From Mytilisepta virgata (Eukaryota; Mollusca; Bivalvia; Mytilida; Mytilidae): DNA of 64,000 nt. The position numbers were made by a program, and so were the translations under genes. The notes beneath the pieces were generated by a model. It made no database searches. It had not been told where the DNA came from and was given only the letters and a program-made list of their open reading frames with translations. The stretch's first letter is position 1, and each line of letters opens with the position of its first letter. The stretch is from contig CM051516.1 of the NCBI GenBank assembly GCA_028015205.1, positions 58,036,230 through 58,100,229 on the forward strand, written 5' to 3'. Of the stretch, positions 1 through 15,589 are shown piece by piece.

Positions 1-1231
1 TATTTCCTTTAAACTTTAAAGTTCAAACATCTGATGAAGCATATTACAGGATATTCAGCTGTTAACTATTTATGCCAAAACCCAAATGTGATAAAAGTTC
101 ACCTTATAACTGTTTGTGTTTTCTTAAAAGTAAAGCAACAATGTACTTATATTTTTCCCGTAACAAGTAAGCTTGTTTGTAAACAGAATGTAGAGGCTCA
201 CGGTAAAACATGTAGTAATGGGTGTAGATACATAGTAAGGATGAATTGAACCATTAATCTACTGACATCATCTGTACCTGTAGGGGTGTTGCAGTAGACG
301 GAGGAAGATTATTTATTTATGGTAATGGATGATATACCTGTCATCTGCTGTCCCCAAAGGGGTTGGAAAACAATAGGTCACATGTCATTCTAAGACGTGT
401 ATAAAATTAGGTTAAGTAAAATGAGCTGTCTTTTTTCAGTTCAAGGATGCACTTAATTCTAATCTGATACAGTAATAGTTTTGTTTATTGTTAAAATCAT
501 TGTAAGATTTCGTATGAACTTGATGAATTTTAAATATTAAGTAATATAAAATTAATATTGAATCAAAGTTGTCCGATTTTTGTCATGAAAAGTAATTTTG
601 TTGAATTTCACAAATGTTGGACAGTAAAACAAATATTTCCCATGTACGATACGACGATTAAATTTGGAGGTACAACAATCAATTACACAATATTAATAAT
701 AAAAAAATATAGGTCAATCTTTGGTTTTACTTTTTGAGGTTTTACTGTAAAATGCAGTATGATAAGATATACTGACTATTTTATCTATACTTTATAACTT
801 ATCTAATTAAATCAAGCACCTGTTATTGTCAAGTAATTGTTTGTCAGTAATAATAATGTAGTGATTATATGGCTATCAATTATTGATATTCAGTGTATTG
901 AATAATTATGAAAACAAAGATTTGTGTATTGATATTTTATTAAGATTAACAAACTTCAAATGGATTTAATGTCTCTCATAGGTAAGAGGATATTCACTGA
1001 ATGAAAAAATTGGTATAGAATTATAGAAAGTTTTACATGTTTCTCCTTGAGTAATTTCTATAAAAAAGATCCTTTTTGTGATATATAGTAGGGTATTGAG
1101 AGTTATTCCCCTTAGGCCATAGTTCATCACTTGCTAAAAACTTTTCAGATGCTCCCATACATGCAGATTGTTTTTACATGTTACAGATATTTTGGGAATA
1201 TGATTGATTGTGATGGAAATAACTTCTAAAT
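1..1231 (+). other. upstream flank / 5' UTR region, no coding feature
   Basis: AT-rich sequence before the first coding exon, with no recognisable gene. A pyrimidine-rich stretch ending in ttacag at 1187 could be a 3' splice acceptor, so the 5' UTR may itself be spliced. A 9-codon upstream ORF (1200..1229) ends two bases before the dystrophin start codon. The promoter cannot be placed from sequence alone. Confidence 0.4.
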
Positions 1232-1319
1232 ATGGCAGCTAAGTACAGTGAAGATGTTGATGTAGAGATAGAAACAAATGAGGAAGACACGGTTATTCAG
1301 CGCATGATAGAAAACAAAG
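1232..1319 (+). CDS. DMD: dystrophin exon 1 (N-terminus, isoform a)
   Basis: Begins [20 protein letters not shown] and continues acidic, followed by the donor AAAG|GTAAAC. Its 88 bp leave phase 1, which matches exon 2 and creates the Asp of the DEREDVQ motif. The ATG at 1232 is the only start in this exon that joins in frame. The N-terminus before the CH domain is poorly conserved among dystrophins, so support rests on the open frame, donor and phase. Confidence 0.72.
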
Positions 1320-4300
1320 GTAAACTTGAAGTCTGGATATTTTCTTAAGATTAATAACGTTCAGCAGTGTCACATTTGTTCTACAATAAGAATATTGTTT
1401 ATAAAACTTTTTTAAACATTCAAATACTCTAAAAGAAAATGTTTTCACTTTGAAGATTTAAGCTAGTCAAACAGGTGTCAGTATTGTGTTTATAATAAAT
1501 AGGGAATTTAACCAAAAGTTCACTGTCTACATTGAATTCTTTGTATCTGTATTTTCTTTGTAAACATATGAATCATTTTAACCTATTATCTATATGTTAG
1601 AAATAGACATGTATAATTTAAAATTGAATGATCACTCAATTAAGTCATTTATCAACCAGCATGCTAGATTAAACTACACTTCTTGTGTATTCAACATAAG
1701 ATCAGCAGTATTTTGCAAGAAGAAAGAAATTACAAATTTAAAGGAATAAGAAACTGACTTGATATGAAACAAACAACACAAATTAGTATTATAATTATGT
1801 TAACATTTGTTAGTCTATTGACTGTTACCAGTCACATTAACCTCCCACTCACAGTGCCAGGCCAAATGCATCTATATATTGTAAAAAGTCTATCAAAATT
1901 TCTGTCCAAAATTTCATCTAATTTGCATATGATTTCCATTATTAACTTTTTGTGTTGCATCTAAAGAAACAGGCTCGGGCTGTGATTTTCACTTGGAAAG
2001 TATTAATAGATATTGTCATTAGAGTTGACTTGTGCTGGATGTACAGTTTTATTCTGTTCAGTATATCGACATATTTTATTAGATTTTTTTCTGGAATGGA
2101 ATCTCTATTAATTTTGGAGTAATTTTCAACATGAAGCATGTTTATCAAATAGAACCTTTAAATTTGCTGCTTCACTTCATTGTACTTACACATTCTAGGA
2201 AAAATAACAGTAACAAATATTAGTTTTATTCTTTGGCTGATCTGACAATTTCTGCACTTGAGACAAGCATGGTAATCCCTTTGATTATTGTTCTGCAGTA
2301 ACAGTTTTCACTGTAGTAGAAATGTGTCTTTGCACAGTAGCAAAGTCTGATCTAATTATCTGGTTTGTTAGATATGGATTAGGTGTAAACTGCCAGATTT
2401 AATTTACCATTAAACTGTCACTTACTCTGATAAAATGAAACTAGAACAGTATAGTATCCAAATGGGATGAATTAACTGTAATTTATTCAGGATTTAGGTA
2501 TTATTAGGTATTACAGAGATGAGGGTGTGGTACAATGTATTATCATTTTATTCCTTCATGTTGTATTTTTAGCTGAAAGTCTTATGATATCTTTTCTCAC
2601 TTATAGAAAATTAAATTATTCAAGATCATGGTATCTTTGAAAATTGTAAAAACTAGAAATTACAGTAGAATAAAGGGTGTGATATTTTAAAAATAGTACT
2701 TTTGAAACTGTCATGATGAAGACCTTCCAAAAGGTGAGAAAGTTTAATTGACATTGAAATAAACATTGCATTGATTAATGTACGTTTCACAGTAATCAGT
2801 GGTAAAAATATGGAAATGGAATAAGAAAAATTAGTGAAGAACAGGCTATTAGATCAAGACTGAAGGATTTGTAGTGTTCTTTATTTGCAAAAAGTTGTTT
2901 TGTATGTGCATAATGGCATTGAATTGAGAAAAAAAATTTCATGTAATGATAGTGTACAGAAATTGTCTTTATAATTTATTTTCTTGTCTGTAGGATTCTT
3001 GTCAATATACATCAGGGACTTTTATCATAGGATTCTTGTCAATATACCTGAGGGACTTTTACTGTAGGATTCTTATCAGTATTCCTCAGGGACTTTTACT
3101 GTAGGATTCTTGTCAATATACCTGAGGGACGTTTACTGTAGGATTCTTGTCAATATACCTGAGGGACTTTTACTGTAGGATTCTTGTCAGTATACCTCAG
3201 GGACTTTTACTGTAGGATTCTTGTCAATATACCTGAGGGACGTTTACTGTAGGATTCTTGTCAATATACCTGAGGGACTTTTACTGTAGGATTCTTGTCA
3301 ATATACCTCAGGGACGTTTACTGTAGGATTCTTTTCAGTATACCTGAGGGACTTTTACTGTAGGATTCTTGTCAATATACATCACGGACTTTTACTGTAG
3401 GATTCTTGTAAATAAACCTCAGGGACTTTTTAGTAGAAATTAAGTATCTGAGGCTTACATAAGCCTTAATTGTCTAGAATTTTCTACCAAGCTCACATAT
3501 TTAATATAAGGCAATGTTCCTGTATTTTCTCCTATGTTATGTATGTAGTTAAGTTTAAGAGTTAATACAAATAAATCGACTGGTTTTAACTGAAGTAAAA
3601 AAATACCAAAGGGATATTCGAAGGAGGGAACAATATAAACAACTGACAAACTCCGGAGAACAACGAAGACAAGACCAAAACAATACATGCACTACAATTA
3701 AAAACTAAAAACATGGATCCCACCAAAAAACCGGGAGTAGACTCAGGTGCTCCGGAACATCCGGAAGAGTTAACATTTTTTATCTATAAAAAAAAACATT
3801 TATATTCATATATTTAAAAACACACACACACACACACACACAAAAAGACTTAATATAGTATATATAACTTGCTGCGCTTGCATCATTGGCCACACCAACA
3901 TATTATTATTAACCAATTAATGGGCCCACGGAGGGCATAGTTACTGTACAAAACAAATATGATTGAGTTACATATATGAAACAAACATATATGCTGTATA
4001 AGGGAGTCTGATTGCATTGGGTCCAAATAATGTCACTTTCACCTATATTTTGTGCTTCATAACATTCTTCTGTCATGGACAGCATCATAGATTACTCTGT
4101 ATTCAAAAATATATTATATAATAGGAGTCAGATAATTTGTAACTTAAGGATTGTTAAGGCTAAAACATTTAGAAAATTATTTTTCAACTTGTTTGCCAGA
4201 AATAATTCTCTAGCCATTGGCAATTTTAATTGATTATTAGCAATATCTGTCCAGAGGCTTTCTACAGAAATAGTTTCATAGCTAAACTGATATCCATCAA

Positions 4301-7300
4301 CTCAGGGGAATATGTTATAATTGTTCACATAAAACTAATTAGCCTTTCTTTAAATTTTCCTCTATTGATTTGGATGATTGGAAAAGACAAAAGCAGTCTC
4401 CAACATCATCATACTATGTCCATGGTGGAATTCGGTGAAATTTGGCAGTATTAATTACCAATTTTAGATGTGCATTCCATATTTTTGTTGTTGTTGTTGT
4501 TGTTGAAAAACTGAATTTTTTAGATTTTCTGGAACTACAAAAATTAAATTAGCCATTTTTACTTTAAAAGTTTTTTCTGTAAACTGGGAAATTCTGTCAC
4601 AGTTAGTAAGATGAATGAAACATGAATAATAATGTGAATACTTTATCCCTGTGCGTTGACTGGGAACAGTCCAAAGCTAAATTCATCAGCAAAACAGACT
4701 GGTGAAAATTTCTTCGTTTACATTAAATTATTCGAACATATTTTATTTGTATGGTCACTGTAGCTTCCCCCATTAATACAAATTTGCTACCTCAATATTG
4801 CCAGTTGTGTTAGAATTGGCATAAAACTAATAGATATACAAAAGGTATTGAAAGTTTAAGTTAAAAGAAAATTGCTTTGGTAAAAACTGAATATTTTAAC
4901 TTCAGTATCAATACTGTACTGTAAATACAGAAATTAATACGAAAAATGCAACAGGGTGCATGATGTTTTCATATTTGAATTTTTGCTAATACAATTCTTT
5001 GGTACCAATTTTGATGCACAAGATGTGCACACTTTGTCGATATACAACTCATCAGTTGGGCTAAATGTATAGAAATCACAATAATTATAGTATAACGAAT
5101 ATTGAAATGCAAATACCAAAAAATCTACAAGTTACAGAACAACACCTTAATTCACGAATTAGCATAGCACATGAGTGCATTATAAGTGTTTTTCCGTCAC
5201 GGGTTTTAGATTTTTGGTATTCGAATTTCGAGAATTAGTTATTCTGTTGAAGAATTCCATGTATTCAGAAAATTGAACAAAAAGATACAAAGGATTATAT
5301 TTTTATGCTACTATTTGTCAACTTTTGTATAGCAATGTCTTTGACGATGGGTAATCTATGTCACTCCTAGAGTGAAATATGACTTTAGATTTCACTGGAT
5401 GAATTATCAGATTTTAGTTCACTCGGAAATCCTGGTATTTCACCACACTCAATGTAATAATAAAATTTTTGCACTTTTGTTGAATGGTAAAGATTCATAA
5501 TAATAAGTGGACACAAAATTCAAAGGATGTCTGAAAAGTTTTGACTGTTTATATAACTTGATAAGGTTGCAATTTTATGATAACCAAGTTTGTAAACATT
5601 CTGGTTGTTTGACCTTCAATAATCATGTCCATATTAAATTGTGTCATACTCTTATTGTATAGTAAATGATAGTGTCAGATCTGATTTATCATCAGATAGA
5701 AGTTACTGATACAGATCAATATGGTTTTGATATTAGTCTGTCCAGTAACCATGTAGAAAAGTGAGAAAAAAGGGGGTGTATGAAAGTTATGAGATGACTT
5801 TAAGTCATTTTCTGAAGAGAGTAGAGAAAGGTTATTGTCATGGGGTTTTTGAATAGAAATGATATGGGATATGAAGGTTTTTTGTGCTAGGAGGTTATTA
5901 AAGTCAGGTATTAATAAACTTTAAAAAATGCCAAATTTTTATGTGAAAATTTTTATTTTCTTTTGTCCATTGTAACAAGTGTGCTCCTCCCCACCCTTTA
6001 AAGATTATACATGAAGATAGGAATAATTATTGGTTTTGTATTGGATATACCACTGAGGGTGTTAGCTCAACAGGGGTATATCCTATTTATATCATGATAC
6101 TCTGAAGAAAAGTGCAAATGATATATCTTAACAATTAAGAAAAGGGGGGGGGGTCCTTGTGCAAAGATAAACTATCATAAATGCAGAATATCTGGTTACA
6201 TTATATGGAATCATGATATAAATATCGTCATGCTTTCATTTGTGTAATGAACATGTGTACAATGTAAAATTGACTTTCATTAAAACATTTTTAAAAGTGT
6301 AAAAATATAAATCGGTGAAATAAAGTAGTATATGGTGTGTTCTAAGAGACAATAATCTGAACACAATTGTATCATATAGACTTGCTAACAAAAACAAATA
6401 CTAGATTTTAAGATTGATGTACCCCATAAATTTCAGTAATTTCATGTTTTTTTTTATGATTTAAGCCTTACTAGGTATATTTCATTTTTATTTTCAAGAA
6501 AATAAAGTAAGAAGTGGATTATTTGTCAGAATTTAAATAAACATACTTTTTCTGATGAAATATTTTTAAATTCAGTGTACTTTTTCTGCTATATTTTTCT
6601 TTAACTGCTGCACATATATGTAATGTATGTATAACAGGTTTATGTCTAGTATACAACAAACAGTTAAGTTATTGTCACCCTAAAGATATTACCTATAGCA
6701 TGCTATTCTTAAATTAACGTAATTTTATGTCAATGTTTTTCCAGGTGAAAAATCATGTTAGAAAACAAGTTAATTTTTTGGAAAATGATAATAGGATTAA
6801 AAGGTATGGGAAGTTACATAACAGGGTATTATAACCTCACATACTTTATCTTGCCTTATTTGCACATTCTGTCCTAAACAGCCCAAAATTAATTTATCAC
6901 CAATTTCATGCTTAATTTCCAATATGGAAAGATAAAGGTAATACCCAAGTTTGTTAAATCAATAACAATGTAATAGATATTAATTTGATTCTAAGAATGC
7001 TTGAATGTCAATTTTGTCATATTCTTTGTCTAAATTCATCTTTGAGATGGTCCCTTAATAGAGATAGCGGGAACTTGAATGGCTTATATTCAACAACAAA
7101 GCAAGCTTAGGACACATGTCAATGATAGAATCAATAGTCACTACCACACTTCATCAAAATCGTGGATACTTTTTACAATAAAGCAGGTCGAGTTAACATG
7201 AGATTACGGGGACCAGTTTTATGATTTTACGAGATGTTGTAAATTTTATAATTTGCTTGAATGTCAACAATTCTTTGAGAGACAGGAACCAATTGAAATT

Positions 7301-10300
7301 ACAGTGCTACGTAAATTTATTTAAGAAAAATGTCAATAGAGTTAACGAATTTAAAGGTTTAAATTAATGTAGATGAAATGTAAACATGGGATATAGGAGA
7401 CGAAACATTTGAAATGTTGAGTGTATTCAAATTGCTCGGTGACACCCATGGTACATAGGAGCAGTTTGCATCATTGTTCACTTTCACGGATATTTTAAGC
7501 TGTGTCCAATTGGTTTTACGTCTAACCATAAGGAAAAACCTATAATTTTCTGAACAATAACATTTAAGGAGAATTTTTTTCTATGCGATATACGATTCAT
7601 TGAGACTGAGTTTCTTTATAATTCGTTTTGATATGGAGTTTTCAGTGGATATATTTCATTGAGGATATAACAAATTAAATCTGTGGAAAATGGCTTACAA
7701 CGATATCACATCAAAATATCTCAGATTTAAAGGTAAATGATTAATTATTATAATACTATGTCAGTTTTTTGTTATGTGTAAATTTCTTAATAGTCGAACA
7801 AAAATCTTATAAATCTTAGTGTTGGATAAATTGCAGACTAAATTATGAAGTAATATTTTTGCCTCAGATTTTTGCCCAGTAAATATAAAATATCTTACTT
7901 TTATGAAAAAAAAAAAAAATTTCAAAGCACCCCCTACTCCATCAGCATTTCTTTCATTAATTAAAAATATTTTTTTATATGAAGACCGATTTGGGTTACT
8001 GTGGATTTCTGTGAATACCAATTTTGGTGTTTTTTGTGGGTTGAGCAAATCCACAAATTTCAGGCATTGTGCAAATTTATATCTCTTTTTGCATTAATGG
8101 GAAAAAAATAACAAAACCACAAATATTAGTATCGTAGAAACATTAGATTTGGATAAAACCTCAAAAATGATGTCCATAAAAAAATTGAATTAGCAGCCTC
8201 AGCCATAGAATATTAAATCAGGAAATTTAACTACTAAATTATTAAAATGGTAGGATACACTAGTGTAAAAAAGTTAAGAAAATAATAATAGAGAAAAAAC
8301 ACTTCCTTTTAAAATTTCCGTAAAGCAAATTCTATTTTTTTATATTTCTTTTGTTTGTAAAATGACTAAATCTTGGGTAATTCTACACCTGCCTATTCAG
8401 ACTAGATTTTTATAGGCTGACAGATATGTTTACTATTGTAATATTATATTGAAAATGACTAAAATTGTATAATGTATCGGCAGAACATCTGTCACCACAC
8501 TAAGTAGATTTGAGAGTTATAGAAAATCATATTTAAGTTATACAAATTGAATTTGCAAGTACTGATATGGAAGGAATACTTGTTTTTGGGTATGTGTTGT
8601 AGACGGACATCATTAAATAGAAGAGCAATTTTATCCATCAGACCAATTGATGGACAAATTATTTTAAAAATAGTAGAGAAATGTTATCCATCAGACCATG
8701 CAGTTGATGGACCATTTATAATAAGGTGGACTTCTTTGCATAATTTGTCTTAATAGTACATTTTAAGACAAAATTCTCTTGCTAATGATAAGTTTTAGTT
8801 TGATATTGCAAAGGTTCTTTAAAGGCTGAGGGAAAATAAAACTTTTCTCATATATGATATGTATACCTGAAAGTGAAGCCAGAGAGAAAGAGTGAAAACA
8901 TCCATTTTAACACTAATTGTACATGAAATAAGTTTAACTAGCACAGTTGGTGTTAGAATATTAAAATAGTTTTTTTTTCTGACCTGTGATGAGTCTTATT
9001 TATAGATGGTACTTTTCTAGCATAACTATAGCAAATATGGTTATATCTGTAGTGTAGGATGACCAAAATTTGTATGAATATGAAATTTAAGTATTAATGA
9101 AAGGTTTTGTATGACTGCAATTTGTCACCTAGAGGGGGGATAATTAGTGCTTCTTATATGGTGTAAGCTTAAGCTCATTACTGAATGTTAATTAGCAGCC
9201 CTAAGATATCAGCACATCATTTTCTGTCATAAATATTTGTTTCTGACATATAAAATTTTCTATAACCAGCATTCAAAATTCATGAAAATCTTATTTATAT
9301 TTTATTTAAAACGAACGTATATGTATAATTCACATGATTTAGATTCCCTTGAAACATTAGATGACCTGATTACTAGATAGCGTGTGTTGCCTATATGTAA
9401 ATAGAAAACGTGTACTGGGAATTTCGTTCTATTCTATCAAGGCTTCGTTAATAATTAATTCATCGAATTTCATACCTCTTATAGTAAAATTTGGTTGTAT
9501 AGGTTTAAATTTCTCCATTATTTGATAATCAGTTTCAAATTAAGATCAAAGGTGACTTTATCAGGTTCGGGTTACCTATCTCGAGGATTTTGAAGGAATT
9601 ATGTAATATTTAACGTAATGTAATTGTATCAGTAATTTTTATTCATGCTCCATAATTGATGAAATGATTGTGTTTGATAATAATTGATTTAGTTGACAGG
9701 TTTTATCATTTAATCTCTTTTTTTAACAGGACAACTGAACAATCGTTTATTGAGATCTCCCTTATTGATCCTCCCACCCGTATAGTAAACTTTAGATAAT
9801 CTTCTCACCTGTTGTGAACAGGTCGGTTTGTAATTACTCGGTTAGATCCTTCTAAACAATTGTATCTCTCGCACATTACTTGCACATGGATTAACATGTA
9901 TTATAAAATTGTCGTTAACTGTTATCAATAAACGGGATACATGCTTCCGTATTATCTGTATTAGCCTTTGTCGTTGTCAAAATAACAAAAGTTAGGGTAA
10001 AAAGGCACCATGTCTCAGGAGAGAGGCATCATATACTTTAATCAAACAGGATAATTATATCAGGTCTTAAGGACAAAATATATGAAGGTTGTTTGTCGGC
10101 TGAGAATAATTATTAAACATACGTCTAGTGACACAAAGCCTACAACACATGGGCTTGAGCAAGCATTAAATGATCGCTTGTGTACATGAATGTAAAAGAT
10201 CTCAAATCAAATAAACAAAAAAATTATAAATATCAGGTGACATGTGGACAAGTGATCTTTGCTGTTTTAGACAACACCTAAAATAGATATACTAAGTATA

Positions 10301-13300
10301 GATATATTATATAATTAAGAAAAATTCAGTTGAAATGTTTACTTGAAAGGAAGCATCAAATTTTTACAAGTCAAGAGTGCCTAATAAGTTTAAGGTCAAA
10401 ATACTTAACATCATGTAATATTAAAGATCTTATTTAATTTGGAAGGAAGTTTAACCATAACATAAAATATGGCTTCTGTAATGAATTGATCTCTTGACCA
10501 AATTATTTATCATTACCAATACCTCTCCAGCTTTCTGGTCTTTTTGACAGTTTTTAGATACATTTTTAAATTTTGGATATAAATTTTTAATGTTGAAGTA
10601 AAGATTGGAACTAAAACAATGTTAATTTATATCTCTTTTTGGAAATGAAATTATAGTTGAGAATTGTGCCACATGTTATATTTATTCCACCAAATATTGT
10701 AGATTAATTATATTTTGTTTAAGGTATCGTAACTGTCCAGCTTGTTCCATTTATTATATAATAGTGGCTATGATGTAGGTAATTGTCACTAAACTTCAGA
10801 AACACTATGTCTAGCTTATATTTATTGACGACAGATGTAACCTATGAGGTGTGTATTTATTGACGACACATGTAACTTATGAGGTGTGTTTCAACTTGGG
10901 AAAGCTGTATCTTCCCTATTTCAGATTTAAATGTTTAGTTCAATTTATTTTCAATAAAATGGAAATATGATTTACAGCATGATCATTTATGGTTCTGGTA
11001 CCTAATTAATACCAGTTTTCAATATTCAATAAAATTTAAAATTGCTTTGTTACATTTAAATAACAAAACAATGAACAAAAAATAAATGATTCCACAAAAA
11101 AAAAGAAAGTTATATACTTCTGATACATATGGATATTTTTTGAATGTTTAGAAAGTTTTATGAATATTTCTGCCTTATAAAAAAAATTAGGAAAGAAACT
11201 TCTTTAGGATGAAGGGTTGATTTTAGGATTGGTTTTGGCCCAAAATTACAGATAATATTATTCAACAATCATATTGGAATTGGGGATTTGAATTATTTCT
11301 TAAAAACAAATGAAGTGAAATTTAAACATGAATTTTGAAATTTAACAGCGAGTTCATTTCAGGGTAAGAAATTTTTAAACTGCAACTTGGAATCAATCCC
11401 TTGAAATGTGGTACATGTATTGATAACCATATATTGCCCCTTTTGATAAGTGAGCAATTGTTTGTTGTTTCTAAGTAAATGTTATGTACCTTTTTTTATA
11501 TAAATTGAATATGATTTATAATTAATTTACAATAACATTATATCATTTTTCAGCTTATATAAATACTTAAACTGTAGTCAACCATATTAAGTGATTGATT
11601 CCATAATGTTCTCTTAGCCAAGTAATATCAACTACATATTTATCTTTGTAAATCAATATTTAGAGAACTTACAAAACTTGTATAATCATTATATACAAAC
11701 ATGGTATTTGTATAGATTAAAGCATTAAACACTCTTTGACAAGTATGAGAAAATCTATGATAGGAAAGTGCGTCAAACATTGGGACAGAAATGTGACTGA
11801 TATCATGCTCCTCGATGGAATTGAAGTGGTTGAGTTTAGGCAAATGACAGCATAATTCAATTAAAATTTCAGTTATCATTACTACTCCTGCTTTTAGAGC
11901 AAATTTTGTAAATGCCTCTATTTTCCAATGTTATTATGGTAGGTAAATATCAAAATGTAAGGATACAGGGTAAAGCATCAATAAGACAAAATCCTAGAGG
12001 ACTGTAAACAGGAAAAGATGGCTTACTCCTGGAGGTCATTGTTTGTCTTCGACAAAGATGAACAGCTACTACCATAAGACAGTTAAGCACTTAATAGCCC
12101 CAGAAAAAAAGATGTCAAAAATATAGTCTGTTATATTTTGTACTTCTTGTACAAATATCATCGCTGTTGCAAGTACTAGATTGACGCGCTAAGCCAAAGT
12201 GTACATATATCATCTCTGTTGCAAGTACTAGATTGACACGCTAAGCCAAAGTGTACAAATATCATCTCTGTTGCAAGTACTAGATTGACACGCTAAACCA
12301 AAGCGTACAAATATCATCTCTGTTGCAAGTACTAGATTGACACGCTAAACCAAAGTGTACAAATATCATCTCTGTTGCAAGTACTAGATAGACTTGCTAA
12401 GCCAAAGAGTTTATATTCATGAGAGTCCACAGGAAGACATGTCATCCCATTTGGGCACATTATTTTGACTCTTTCTGGTAACAGCCATGTGCTAAGCAGA
12501 GAAGCAGTAAATAAGAATTCTAAAGTCTTTTAATTTCAAAGCAAACTTCTGCGAAATCACCATGGCAGTGTAGATTTAGGAGATAAGAGTATTGTATTTT
12601 AATATTTCCCTCGACAATTGTGAAATTAATGGTTGCTAATTGAGTTTACTGGCAACGTGTAAGTGGAGCGAGTAAATGGATATTCGTGTAAGTGGAGCCA
12701 GTAAATGAATATTCGTGTAAGTGGAGCGAGTAAATGGATATTTGCAACCATCAAATATTAAAATACTGGTATCTATATTCTAATGCAAGTGATTATAAAA
12801 ATCTTAAATGAAATTTGGATGTTTGAAATCTGGAAGTGAAGTTAAGCATGTGCGGTCATCACAGGGAGCAACAATTGTAAAATTGATGGCTTGAAATTTA
12901 GGTTATCTAATCAATGTTACAAACAAAATTGCATTAGAAGTATAATTTGGAGTCACCAGTTAATTTATGTCTTTGTAAATGACTAAGAAACACCATGTAC
13001 TATTAGTAAGGGTGAAGGTATATTTATAAGTGCATTTTCCAACTGAAAAAATATGTTCATAAGTTTGGTGAGATATGGTGGATTGGCAAGCAACGTCAGC
13101 CACTGGTTTGCTGTCATCAGATTATATTTTTTACTCTTCTGTGGTTGGTTATAAGTCCCCTACCGGCGACTTCAGGTTTGCACTTTGTCGGTCCATCTGT
13201 CTGTCTGTCCGTCTCTCTGTCAGTCCGGCAAATCAGTTTTCCGCACTTTTTCAGTTGTGCTTGTAGATATTGACTTGATATTTGGTATATAGTTTTATCA

Positions 13301-15554
13301 TGACCAGACAGGGTTCATTAGCGGGAGGTATATAGGGGATAATATTAGATTGGTATATGATATTTTACATTATACAGAGGAAAAGGATATTCCAGGGCTT
13401 TTACTATTAATAGATTTTGAAAAAGCCTTTGATTCGATTTCATGGGACTTCCTTGTTAGTGTATTACAATTTTTTAACTTTGGAACATCTATTATAAATT
13501 GGGTGAAAGTATTGTATGCAAATATTAGTTCTGCCATTATTCAAGGTGGACATTTATCAGATTTTTTCAGTATCCAACGTGGTTGCAGGCAGGGTGATCC
13601 ATTATCTCCTTATCTTTTTATATTATGTGCAGAGATTCTTGCTATTAAGATTAGAGGTAATGATAATATTTGTGGTATTAATATCACACAGGTGGAGCAT
13701 AAGTTATCACAATTTGCTGATGACACCTCTATCATTTTGGATGGAAGCGAGAGATCACTGCAAGAAACATTACTTGAACTAGATTGGTATGCAAGTTTAT
13801 CTGGGCTAAAAATCAATTTCAACAAAACACATGTGATATGGATTGGAAGTAAGAAATATAGTAATGATGTATTGTGTCATGATAGAAATCTATCATGGGG
13901 AACAACTAAGTTCAAACTCCTGGGAGTTAACTTTGATATTAATTTAGATAATATGGTTGACCTGAATTATAATGAAAAAATCAGTCAGATTAAAAAATTG
14001 ATATCTACATGGTCAAAGAGAAATCTGACTGTAATAGGCAGAATATCAGTGGTAAAAACTCTTATTCTACCAATACTGAATCATTTGATTCTAACACTTC
14101 CAAATCCAAACAATGATATAGTTGCTAAGATAGATAGTCTGTTTTATTCCTTTATTTGGAATTCACCAATTCACAGGGTGAAAAAGGATATATTACAAAA
14201 AAGTCATAAGGAGGGAGGCTTAAAAATGGTAAACTTGTCTGCATTCATGTTGGCATTAAAATCTACATGGGTTAGAAAATTATACCGTCAAAATAGCACT
14301 TGGATAAATATTTTGTTGGCAAGTGCCGAATTTGACATGATGAAATTGATAAATATTGGAAGTGGTTATGCAAATAGTCCTAACATAAGGCATACAAATA
14401 AATTTTGGCAGGATGTTTTCAAAGCATGGGAAATTGTAATAGAAAAAGAGAAGGACAATAGTTGGGAGTACTTTTTGAGTAGCCCCATATGGCTTAATAA
14501 ATCTATAATTATTGGAAATAGGCCTGTCTTTTATAAAGACTGGTATGACAATGGTATTGTTTATGTCAATGATGTAGTTGATGAAAACGGTAAACTTCTC
14601 TCCCTTGAACATTTGACCCAAAAGTTTGATATACCAGGGAATATGATGAGATACAACAGTATAATTTCTGCTATTCACAAATACAGGCGGCACTTTTTGC
14701 CAGGAGACTACAAGATGCCTCTGCCTTTTATTCCTAGCACTATTAAAACTATTTTAAAGAGTGCTAGAGGTACACATGATATGTATTCTATTGTAGTAAA
14801 AAATAATACTATTCCAACTGGACAAACCAAATGGAATAATATTTTGGGTTTAGATGATCAAGCATGGAGAGAAATTTTCCTTTTACCTTTTAAATTAACT
14901 AAAAATACAAAGTATCAGTGGTTGCAATTTAGAATAAACCATTACATTCTTGCAACAAATAAATTTTTATGTAAAATAAATATATCAAATGACCCTAATT
15001 GTACTTTTTGTAAAAACGAAGTAGAAACTATTGAACATTTATTTTGGAACTGTGAAGTTATACAAAACTTTTTAGATGAAATTGATGACTGGTTATTGCA
15101 CAATGGGATAAGTATTCCATTTACAAAAAATAATTTTATATTTGGAGATACCTCGAAGATCTTCAGAGGAGAAGCCTCAAACCTTATTTTTCTATGTATA
15201 AAACAATATATATATAATTCTAGATGTTTTCAAAACAACTTAAACTTACATGTTGTTATTAGCAAAATGAAGGACTTATATAACATGGAAAGATGTATTG
15301 CAGTTAAAAACCATACTTTAGATTTATTTTATAAACATTGGAACCCTTACAGGTTTTTGGAATAGTTTTACAATTTTTGTGTTTTTGTAATATTTATTGA
15401 CATGACAGAATATCAATATAATCCATACCATTTGACTTATATCTGAACATTTTCAAATCATCTAAATTTTGCACATTTTTTCTTTGTTTTTCTTTCTTTT
15501 CCTACATGATTTTTTTGTTTTCTGTTTTTTTTGGTTTTTTTTTGTTTGACTCCT

Positions 15555-15589
<35 letters not shown>

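Noticed and set aside
12018..12077. Third alternative first exon (ATG GCT TAC TCC ...)
   Set aside because: A short ORF that starts like the one at 7690, but it runs to a stop with no GT donor in the right phase.
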